64,000 nucleotides of DNA from contig JALNZU010000017.1 in the NCBI GenBank assembly GCA_023229245.1, positions 10,132 through 74,131 of the forward strand, in the 5' to 3' direction. The notes under the pieces are model-generated. The model saw only the letters and a list, made by a program, of their open reading frames with translations, was not told the origin of the DNA and did not search any database. The stretch's first letter is position 1. Each line of letters starts with the position of its first letter. This document shows positions 28,170 to 35,680 of the stretch, piece by piece. This DNA comes from Bacteroidales bacterium (GTDB lineage: Bacteria; Bacteroidota; Bacteroidia; Bacteroidales; F082). Made by a program: the position numbers and the translations under genes.

Positions 28170-29168
28170 TTATGCTGGGTCGTATGCCCATTTTAGCCAG
28201 ATGGAGCCCCATGTGAAGCCTCCTCCAAAAGCAGCTAATACAATATTATCGCCTTTTCGTAGCTGTGGCTCCCATTCCCACAGGCATAGGGGTAAGGTGC
28301 CGCATGTGGTGTTGCCGTAGCGCTCAATATTGATCATCACCTGTTCTTTTTGAATTCCCATACGTCTGGCAGTAGCTTCAATGATGCGCATATTAGCTTG
28401 ATGTGGTACTAACCATGCTATATCTTTGGATGTGAGCTGGTTTTTTTCCATGATAGCCACTGCTACATCTGCCATATTGGTAACGGCAAACTTAAACACT
28501 GGTTGGCCTTCCTGATATACAAAATGTTCTTTGGCATCTATGGTAGCATGCGATGGTGGCTTAGCCGATCCACCGGCTTTCATATGCAGATGGATCATCC
28601 CTGAGCCGTCGGTATGCATGATAGAATCAATCAGGCCTATCTCTTCAGTTGTAGGTTCAAGTAAAACGGCTCCGCCTCCATCGCCAAAGAGTACGCAAGT
28701 CTGACGGTCGGTATAATCAACTATAGACGACATTTTATCGGCTCCTACAACGATAATTTTTTTATGAGTATCACTTTCAATAAATTTTGAAGCGGTGACT
28801 AATGCGTACAAAAATCCTGAGCAAGCTGCATTAAGGTCGTAGCTAAAGGCGTTTTTGATCCCGCAGTTATGGCTGATGATGTTTGCCGTAGCCGGAAACA
28901 TCATATCGGGTGTTACGGTGGCGCAAATAAGCATATCCACATCTTCGGGTTTGGTTTGCGTTTTGAGTAGCAATCCTTTTACTGCCTCGGTTCCAATTAC
29001 TGAGGTTCCTTTACCTTCACCTTTCAGTATGTGTCGCTCGCGTATTCCGGTGCGGCTTAATATCCATTCGTCTGTAGTGTCGACCATTTTTTCAAAGTCG
29101 GCATTAGTGAGGATATCCTCTGGTACCCAGCCATGTATCCCTGTGATAGCAGCTTTGTATCGTCTCAT
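28170..29168 (-). CDS. fabH: 3-oxoacyl-ACP synthase III
   Basis: Starts fatty acid synthesis by condensing acetyl-CoA (or a branched primer) with malonyl-ACP. 332 residues. Catalytic triad visible: cysteine 116 in NAACSGFLYAL, histidine in WLVPHQANMRI, asparagine in ERYGNTTCGTLPL. It follows plsX by 19 bp, the standard lipid-synthesis order, and is followed by a strong terminator. Confidence 0.96.
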   Translation of the reverse strand: MRRYKAAITGIHGWVPEDILTNADFEKMVDTTDEWILSRTGIRERHILKGEGKGTSVIGTEAVKGLLLKTQTKPEDVDMLICATVTPDMMFPATANIISHNCGIKNAFSYDLNAACSGFLYALVTASKFIESDTHKKIIVVGADKMSSIVDYTDRQTCVLFGDGGGAVLLEPTTEEIGLIDSIMHTDGSGMIHLHMKAGGSAKPPSHATIDAKEHFVYQEGQPVFKFAVTNMADVAVAIMEKNQLTSKDIAWLVPHQANMRIIEATARRMGIQKEQVMINIERYGNTTCGTLPLCLWEWEPQLRKGDNIVLAAFGGGFTWGSIWLKWAYDPA

Positions 29169-29187
29169 TTGTTCAAAATTTTATGAT

Positions 29188-30144
29188 TCACTTTTCTTTT
29201 TCAATTTCTTTGAAAGCTTCTTTAATTTTTTGGTTGAGGCCGGAAAAGGCAATATCCCGAGCTGTGAGCATCATATTTTTGATTGCCAATGCATTGCTTA
29301 TCCCGTGTCCGAGGATGAGGTTTTTGTTGATACCTATGATCGGACTTCCACCATGAAGCTCATAATTAAACCGGACAAAATAGTCGTCCAACAGATTTCT
29401 TTTCTCCATAATACGGTACATAGCTTCGATTTGTTTGATCACTATGTTTCCGATAAACCCATCACAAACGATCACATCTGCTTTATCTCTGAACAGATCT
29501 CTGCTTTCGATATTTCCGATGAAATTAAAATAAGGACAGTCTTTCATCATTTGAAAGGCCGTCTGTACCAATAAATTACCTTTTTTCTCTTCTTCGCCTA
29601 TATTGAGCAGACCTATCCTTGGGTTGGGTATTGCTAATACATGTTTGGCATAAAGTTTTCCTAACAGTCCGTATTGATACAATACTTCGGCTTTGGTGTC
29701 GGGATTTGTCCCGGCGTCGAGTATGATATTGTAGCCTCCGCTTATCTTGGGTATAGGGACACAGCTTGCTGGTCGTATGATACCGGGTATAGTGTTTACA
29801 GCGTTTACTGCTCCAACCATCATTGCACCGCTATTACCGGCGCTTGCAAACACATCTATAGCATCGTTGGTAAGGTCTTCAAATCCTTTGACTATGCTGG
29901 ATTGTGGTTTAGTGTGAAAGGTCTTGGTGGATTTATCGCCCATGCCGATAGTGTCGGGGGCATGAACTATCTCTATGCCGTTTTGATTGGCAAACTGATT
30001 CTTGAGGTAGTTTGTTATATGCTGTTCATCTCCATAAAGTACTATGGTAGTATCAGCTGTTAACTCAGGGATCAACAACTTTAAACTATCCAGAGTTGCT
30101 TGGGGTGCAAAATCGCCTCCAAAAACATCAAGGCCCAGGCGCAT
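29188..30144 (-). CDS. plsX: Phosphate acyltransferase
   Basis: Makes acyl-phosphate from acyl-ACP for phospholipid synthesis. 318 residues, starting RLGLDVFGGDFAP (the family's conserved D-x-x-GGD motif), then FASAGNSGAMMVGA and DGFIGNIVIKQIE. It sits between rpmF and fabH as in most bacteria. Confidence 0.96.
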   Translation of the reverse strand: MRLGLDVFGGDFAPQATLDSLKLLIPELTADTTIVLYGDEQHITNYLKNQFANQNGIEIVHAPDTIGMGDKSTKTFHTKPQSSIVKGFEDLTNDAIDVFASAGNSGAMMVGAVNAVNTIPGIIRPASCVPIPKISGGYNIILDAGTNPDTKAEVLYQYGLLGKLYAKHVLAIPNPRIGLLNIGEEEKKGNLLVQTAFQMMKDCPYFNFIGNIESRDLFRDKADVIVCDGFIGNIVIKQIEAMYRIMEKRNLLDDYFVRFNYELHGGSPIIGINKNLILGHGISNALAIKNMMLTARDIAFSGLNQKIKEAFKEIEKEK

Positions 30145-30188
30145 GATTAAGAAGATGAATAAAGCAAGTTATACTGGATCATCAGCTG

Positions 30189-30371
30189 CTAATTAGCAGC
30201 TACGACCAACTTTCCTTTGTAGTACAGATCGCCATCAACATAATATGCGCGGTGATACACATGGACAGTGCCGGTTGTTGGGCATTTAGCCAGTTGAGGC
30301 AGCTTGGCTTTATCGTGTGTTCTTCTTTTATCTCTGCGTGTTTTAGATTGTTTTCTTTTTGGATGTGCCAT
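30189..30371 (-). CDS. rpmF: 50S ribosomal protein L32, zinc-free form
   Basis: Small subunit-surface protein of the large ribosomal subunit. 60 residues: MAHPKRKQSKTRRDKRRTHD, then CPTTGTVHVYHRAYYVDG where zinc-binding L32 has four cysteines. Only the first is kept, so this is a C-minus form. It is in an operon with yceD and plsX. Confidence 0.97.
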   Translation of the reverse strand: MAHPKRKQSKTRRDKRRTHDKAKLPQLAKCPTTGTVHVYHRAYYVDGDLYYKGKLVVAAN

Positions 30372-30391
30372 AATGGTTTACATTAAATTAA

Positions 30392-30910
30392 TTATTGATG
30401 CTGTAACTTTTTTAGTGCATCCCAACGTGGGTCAGTAGCCTGCGATGGCCTAAATGCGTTCAACTTGTTCAGTACGTTTGGATTGCAGGTGCTGTTACCA
30501 GCTTTGTCGTTAGGATGTATCTTTCGTAATGGAAGCGATAATATGGTGTATTCATAGATTAACTGGCGAAGATTGTATTCATGTAAATCTGCCGGTATCA
30601 CAAATATATCATCTGACTCTTCTTCGTAATGGTCTCCGAAATTAAAAATTATTTTTTGATTAGAACGAATTGACTGTTGATAAGCGTCTCCGCATCGGTC
30701 GCAGTTTACCTCAAGCCATCCTTCGATTTGAAACAGAAGTTCGATCATGTTTTCATGTTTGTCTAAGGTCAACAGTACTGTTACCTGCCCGTTTGAAACA
30801 CCTTCATAAGCCTCTTCTACAAAAAAATCCCGGCTCAGCTCAAACTCGTGATGCTTTAAACCTAAGGGCAGCCCGGTTAAGGGTATGATGAATTCATTAT
30901 GCGGTTTCAC
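30392..30910 (-). CDS. yceD: YceD/DUF177-family protein
   Basis: Family tied to 23S rRNA or ribosome assembly; always next to rpmF, as here (20 bp apart). The protein keeps the central C-x-x-C region LEVNCDRCGDAYQQ. I place the start at GTG 30910, giving 172 residues that begin KPHNEFIIPLTGLPLG, like other family members. An ATG at 30970 would add 20 residues unlike the family, and it falls inside the -33 element of a consensus promoter (30940-30971), so it would not be on that transcript. Confidence 0.85.
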   Translation of the reverse strand: MKPHNEFIIPLTGLPLGLKHHEFELSRDFFVEEAYEGVSNGQVTVLLTLDKHENMIELLFQIEGWLEVNCDRCGDAYQQSIRSNQKIIFNFGDHYEEESDDIFVIPADLHEYNLRQLIYEYTILSLPLRKIHPNDKAGNSTCNPNVLNKLNAFRPSQATDPRWDALKKLQHQ

Positions 30911-30939
30911 TTCTTTTCGCTGATCAAAAAATAGGGCGG

Positions 30940-30971
30940 CAAAGTTAGATAAATATCTGATGTGAGACAAA
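30940..30971 (-). promoter_or_regulatory. Promoter of the yceD operon: TTTG-N20-TAACTTTG
   Basis: Both elements match consensus with 20-bp spacing. Transcription would begin near 30933, about 23 bases before GTG 30910. It drives yceD, rpmF, plsX and fabH. Confidence 0.7.
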
Positions 30972-31080
30972 TTATATTTTTACCACATCAGATAAACCCT
31001 GTATCAGAAATGGATAACAAACACAGATAGATAACAAGCTAAATGGTATGATATTTAAAAACCTTTGAAGCCACTAACTG

Positions 31081-34000
31081 CTAAAGCTTGATAAGTTTTT
31101 GTGTGAGGATTTTTTTGTTGGTGATCAAATGAATAAAATATATACCAGCAATTAGGTCAGTAACGGGCAGTATGATATATTCATTTGATTGAAGATTGAA
31201 TAATGCAGGAGATTTCCAGACTCTGTTTCCCTGAATATCAATTATTTGTACCTCTGCATCCTCAATCTGTTGCGCTACTGATAATCGGATATTGCTTGCT
31301 GTAGGATTTGGAGTTAACAAGAATAGAGATGAGTTTTTTTTCTCATTGATCCCAATATAGCAGTCGTCGCGTATGGTCATCGTTATTTTGCCTGTAGCTG
31401 TGCATCCGTTCAACACTCCGGCTACTTGTATCTGATGGGACATGCCTGCTGCATAGTTCATAGCCGATACCGTTATTGTTTGTGAGGTCTCTCCAGTTGA
31501 CCAGTAATAATGGCTAAACCCTTCTCCAGCATCAAGCGGTAGTATTTCATGCGGGCAAAGGGTTGTATCTGGTCCTAAATCAATGGTCATTTCAAAAGGA
31601 AAAACCCGTACAGTAGCAGTGTCTTTTCCCATGCAATTGTTTTCGGCTGTAATAGTATAGACAATATCGTGCAATCCCGGTCCTGCTGTTAAAGGTGAGA
31701 ACCAGTTACTATCTACTCCCGGCCCACTGAAAACCCCTCCTTCAGGATAGCCTGTGAGCATTACCGACACATCATTCTGGCAATAGGCAGGTAAGAGGCC
31801 GGTCAACATCACCTCCGGTACAGCTAATACTTCAATGGCAATTTGAGCTGAATCAGCACATCCTGCCTGAGTGAGGCCTATAACAGTAAAAATGGTGTCT
31901 GTAACAGGCCATACCTCAATAGATGCGGATGTAGGGCCATGCCTCCACAAATAGCTGTCTGCACCATGAGCGGTGAGCTGTACAGCTGATCCGGCGCAAA
32001 CGGTTGTGGCAGTGGCCTCAATAATAAGTTCAGGTGTAGGAAGCAACTCTACAAATACTGTGTCGGAAGCCTGACAAAACATTGGCGGAACACCGCCTAT
32101 CACAGCAACATAATAGCTTGATTGTTCAGGATGTATTATTAATTGATAGGTTTCGGAGATCAACATACCTTCGCTGTCGTACCAGCTACAACCGCTGCCT
32201 CCACTGGCTTCCAATGTTATAGTTGTGCCTTTGCATATGGCTGTGTCGGCTGTGATAGTCATGGATGGAGCAGGAAATACATCTATGGAGATAGTGTCGG
32301 AGAAAGTGCATCCGTAAGTAGTGACTGCTTTGGCAGTTAGGCTGATGGGTTCGGTCAGGACAAAATCCTGATAAACGACTGATGGCCCGGTCAGATACAT
32401 TGTGTCGCTATTATTCCAAACAATATAGCTGATATCGGTATAATTAGTTAAATCGGCTTTCAGGGTGATAAGGTCTCCGCTGCAAATGGTGGTTGACCCA
32501 CTTACTAATTCCAATGAGAATATTGGATTTGGATATACGCTGATTATAGCTGTATCTGATGCCGTGCAGCCGAAATCGTTGAGTGCTGTTGCCCATAGAT
32601 TATATATATCCGGTTCGTCAGCTATAAATGTAATTTGAGGCTGGGTGCTGCCGTCCCACCAGAGAATATTTTCGTTTTGATGTACCATAGCTGTGAGTAT
32701 CAGCTGATCGCCCTGACAGAGATCGGCCTGTTGAGGGATAATCTCTAATTCAGGAAGTGGCCAGGCGATAGTTTCTATAGAGTCTGCTGTGCTGCACCCG
32801 TTTTCAGCTGTTACGATTAATTTCACAAAAGTGGTGTTTGTAAGTACATAGTAGAATAGTGCTTCGGTTGCTTCCGGTTGAAGCTCGCCTCCTACATACC
32901 ATTGATACGTATATCCAGATTCTATAGGGCCTTGTATGGGTATCATAGTACCCTGACATGCTTCGACATTTTCTCCAAGGTCGAAAACAGGGGCTGACTT
33001 AGTATATAAGGTGATAGTATCGGAAGCAATACACCCATCAGCTGTAGTTAGTTGAACATAATACGTGCTTGTGGTGTGTGGACACACCTCAATAGAGTGG
33101 TTTGTTTCACCTGTGCTCCAAATATAAGAAGCGTCGGGATAATAGGGGGCCTCCAAAGTCAGGCAGTCGTAAGGGCAAATCTCAATATCATCACCTAAAC
33201 TAAAACTGCAATCGGCACAGAATCCGGCTTCATATCCTATTCCTTCAAGTTGACACAGTCGTTGTCTGAACCCCTCTTTTATTGCGCCATCGGGTAGCAT
33301 AAGGACGTAATCCATAGCTACCAAAGCGTTGTATTGGGTAGGTTGCTGTTCAGCACGGCTTACGTTTTCTTCTGTTTCTGTGATCAGGTCTGGAAGTATG
33401 CTCCCATCCCAGCTCAGATTGATCAGTGCCTGGGTTTCACCTATACCGGTAAAGCTGTGTTGCGAACCCCCATTGATAACGATATTTGTGATTTGTGCAT
33501 CGGCTTGCACGGTTAGGCTCAACGGATAAAATCTCATATCGCCGGGTATATCGCCTTCAAGATTGATCAACAAAGTATTCCCATTGACAATATGATTGAT
33601 GGTGGTGGCATCACGTACTACCAAATAGTTCAGTATCTCTTCTTCGCTAGCCATCCAGATATTGTCTGCTCCGTTTTTACCATATGTTTCGGCTATATAA
33701 TTGAAGTCGTTGTAAAAGGTTGCTTGCGGATAGTCTTCAATAATTCGGTGAGTGAACACCGGCATCCACATGTTTACGCCTCCAGTACTTTGAGCTGCAA
33801 GTTGATCGGCTAGTAGTTTCACATCTATTGATTCGGCAATTACTCTATTTAATTCTAGCTGTTGGTTCCAGTTATTCACACTATTCACGTCGCCTCCATT
33901 GTCAGGTATGATTCCATAGGCTCCCATACGCATTGCGGCGCGGTATCCTTCGGAAAAAGCTACCGGCGTATAATCGGTTACTCCGTTAGGGTTTACAAAG

Positions 34001-34587
34001 ATACGAGTGCGAACTCCACCATCAGTAACTTCTAATAATCTGCGTCGAATGAAGCTTTCATTTCGTCGGATTGAATAGGTCATATAGTCTGGTTCGGTAA
34101 ATGCATCCGATGTGAATCCGTGATTATAGATGGCACAGTTGTTTTGATACATCATAGCTAGCTGAGGCCAGGTAACTGCACCATAGTTGTTATCGGGCTG
34201 ATGCATGTCCTCATTATTATATCCGCTGTATGAAAACAGGGCGTTGCTCAGTTTGAAGGATATATCGTTGCCGCATCCATCAGTATAAAACAGTCCTGGA
34301 TGCTGAGTGCCTTGTGTGTTTATTCCGGTAAAAAATGGAAATCCTACTGTAAACACATCTTCAATTCCATCGTCAGTATGAAAGCTTAATGCAAAGCTTT
34401 TTCCGTATCTGAGTGCTGTTTTTTCAACCTGAACGGTAGTTAGGGGTTGATCGAAGCTGATCATAATAAACTGTACGTCAGGTGGGCCTGTAGCTTGTGC
34501 AATACTTTCTACAGGCGAATAAAGCAGGCAAAATAAGCTTGCCACTATCCATATGATATGTTTACCCGATGGTGATAAGGCCTTCAT
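31081..34587 (-). CDS. Secreted multidomain protein with type A T9SS sorting domain
   Basis: Function unknown. 1168 residues from ATG 34587 (signal peptide SIA|QATG); the frame continues upstream into the porP-like gene but that part is spurious. Residues about 30-450 share clear similarity with the protein at 35677-38436: a xDDG motif after a strand, NHGFTSD, DNIWMASEEEILNYL, AMDYVLMLPDGAIKE and an R-x-RLC ending. The pattern loosely recalls NodB-type polysaccharide deacetylases (an inference). Many Ig/PKD-like repeats follow, with STGETxxSIEV-type motifs and paired cysteines. The last 75 residues are a type A sorting domain (LTPNPTASNIRLSV ... GIYFIHLITNKKILTQKLIKL). Confidence 0.8.
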   Translation of the reverse strand: MKALSPSGKHIIWIVASLFCLLYSPVESIAQATGPPDVQFIMISFDQPLTTVQVEKTALRYGKSFALSFHTDDGIEDVFTVGFPFFTGINTQGTQHPGLFYTDGCGNDISFKLSNALFSYSGYNNEDMHQPDNNYGAVTWPQLAMMYQNNCAIYNHGFTSDAFTEPDYMTYSIRRNESFIRRRLLEVTDGGVRTRIFVNPNGVTDYTPVAFSEGYRAAMRMGAYGIIPDNGGDVNSVNNWNQQLELNRVIAESIDVKLLADQLAAQSTGGVNMWMPVFTHRIIEDYPQATFYNDFNYIAETYGKNGADNIWMASEEEILNYLVVRDATTINHIVNGNTLLINLEGDIPGDMRFYPLSLTVQADAQITNIVINGGSQHSFTGIGETQALINLSWDGSILPDLITETEENVSRAEQQPTQYNALVAMDYVLMLPDGAIKEGFRQRLCQLEGIGYEAGFCADCSFSLGDDIEICPYDCLTLEAPYYPDASYIWSTGETNHSIEVCPHTTSTYYVQLTTADGCIASDTITLYTKSAPVFDLGENVEACQGTMIPIQGPIESGYTYQWYVGGELQPEATEALFYYVLTNTTFVKLIVTAENGCSTADSIETIAWPLPELEIIPQQADLCQGDQLILTAMVHQNENILWWDGSTQPQITFIADEPDIYNLWATALNDFGCTASDTAIISVYPNPIFSLELVSGSTTICSGDLITLKADLTNYTDISYIVWNNSDTMYLTGPSVVYQDFVLTEPISLTAKAVTTYGCTFSDTISIDVFPAPSMTITADTAICKGTTITLEASGGSGCSWYDSEGMLISETYQLIIHPEQSSYYVAVIGGVPPMFCQASDTVFVELLPTPELIIEATATTVCAGSAVQLTAHGADSYLWRHGPTSASIEVWPVTDTIFTVIGLTQAGCADSAQIAIEVLAVPEVMLTGLLPAYCQNDVSVMLTGYPEGGVFSGPGVDSNWFSPLTAGPGLHDIVYTITAENNCMGKDTATVRVFPFEMTIDLGPDTTLCPHEILPLDAGEGFSHYYWSTGETSQTITVSAMNYAAGMSHQIQVAGVLNGCTATGKITMTIRDDCYIGINEKKNSSLFLLTPNPTASNIRLSVAQQIEDAEVQIIDIQGNRVWKSPALFNLQSNEYIILPVTDLIAGIYFIHLITNKKILTQKLIKL

Positions 34588-34624
34588 AATTACTGCATCA
34601 GATTTGGTACTAAGGTACGAGTTT

Positions 34625-35680
34625 TTAGTTAAACTTTTCGTAGGGAGCAAAATGAGGTTTTCGCTTAGGAGGCGCAAGAGGTGCAATGGGCGATTCACTC
34701 CTGTTGTTGTGATTCCGATTCGGGTCGTTGTACCTGTATGAACCATAATCAATACGGCGGCTAGGACGTTTTCGTGTATTCGTTTTTTCAAGCTGCCTAC
34801 TCCAGCCTATTGATATCTCGTGGGTACCACCCGATTGTGCAAGCAATTCACCTCCACCAAACTCATAACTGTAATGAAACAATAGTCCGTTAATCAGTTT
34901 AAACCCGGCATTGAGTCCAAAGACCATGCTGTTGCGATAATGGAACCCAGCCCAAAACTGGCGTTCATACCGAAACATAGCTGAGAGATCTACTGTAGTT
35001 GGCTGATTAATAGTTTTTTGCACTAAGATAATTGGAGTAAAATCCCAAGAAGCATCTATCTCAAAGCAGTTTGAGAGATATAAATTATATGCGCGTTCGT
35101 ATGCAAATCGGTGAGAGTTTTCGCTCCAATAAGCTTCTTTGGTTCGTATCATAACGGGCATCCCAAATCCTATAGTAAACTCATCGGCCTGATACACCAA
35201 TCCAAAGGAGGTGTTGAAATTTGAGCGTAGCATACGGTCTAAATCGCGTAGTACCGGATCATCCGAATCTTGAATGACTGACTGATCTAAGCGGATCACA
35301 CTTTGAAACAAATGGCCGGCCAATCCGAAGCTCAGATATTGATTTGATGCAAGTTGTAGTCGGTATGACACACTCACACCAGCTTTAAATCTGTAGAAAA
35401 CATCAGCCAGATCACTCATCAACTCACCTCCAATGAATAAATTATTGGCAAGCTGCCCGTATCCGTTCATTCGATAAGTCCTCGGGCTGCCCGGTATAGA
35501 AGCCCAGTCATGCCGATAGTTGAGAAAAAGCTGGGAACGATTTTCTGTTCCGGCAAAAGCCGGATTGAGAGTGTAGGGATTGACAGTGTAGTGCGTTGTG
35601 AATGGAAGTTGTTGTGGAGAAGCCTTACTATAGATCAGACAACCCATCAACAAAATAGTTAAATAGCGTAACACTCTCAT
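34625..35680 (-). CDS. PorP/SprF-family type IX secretion membrane protein
   Basis: Outer-membrane barrel protein that helps export or anchor cargo with type B sorting domains. 351 residues: signal peptide, then HYTVNPYTLNPAFAGTENRSQLFLNYRHDWA, the family's hallmark N-x-NPAxAG and R-x-QW-like start (read in parts), and SYEFGGGELLAQSGGTHEISIGW near the C-terminus. The last 40 residues are rich in arginine, asparagine and proline. It overlaps the upstream type B cargo gene by 4 bp, so the two are translated together. Confidence 0.9.
   Translation of the reverse strand: MRVLRYLTILLMGCLIYSKASPQQLPFTTHYTVNPYTLNPAFAGTENRSQLFLNYRHDWASIPGSPRTYRMNGYGQLANNLFIGGELMSDLADVFYRFKAGVSVSYRLQLASNQYLSFGLAGHLFQSVIRLDQSVIQDSDDPVLRDLDRMLRSNFNTSFGLVYQADEFTIGFGMPVMIRTKEAYWSENSHRFAYERAYNLYLSNCFEIDASWDFTPIILVQKTINQPTTVDLSAMFRYERQFWAGFHYRNSMVFGLNAGFKLINGLLFHYSYEFGGGELLAQSGGTHEISIGWSRQLEKTNTRKRPSRRIDYGSYRYNDPNRNHNNRSESPIAPLAPPKRKPHFAPYEKFN

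Noticed and set aside
28855..29574. 239-codon plus-strand frame
   Set aside because: Lies antisense to fabH and plsX, both certain genes; a shadow of their codon use.
34588..34791. N-terminal extension of the type A secreted protein
   Set aside because: Runs into the porP-like gene in another frame and precedes the true signal peptide at ATG 34587.
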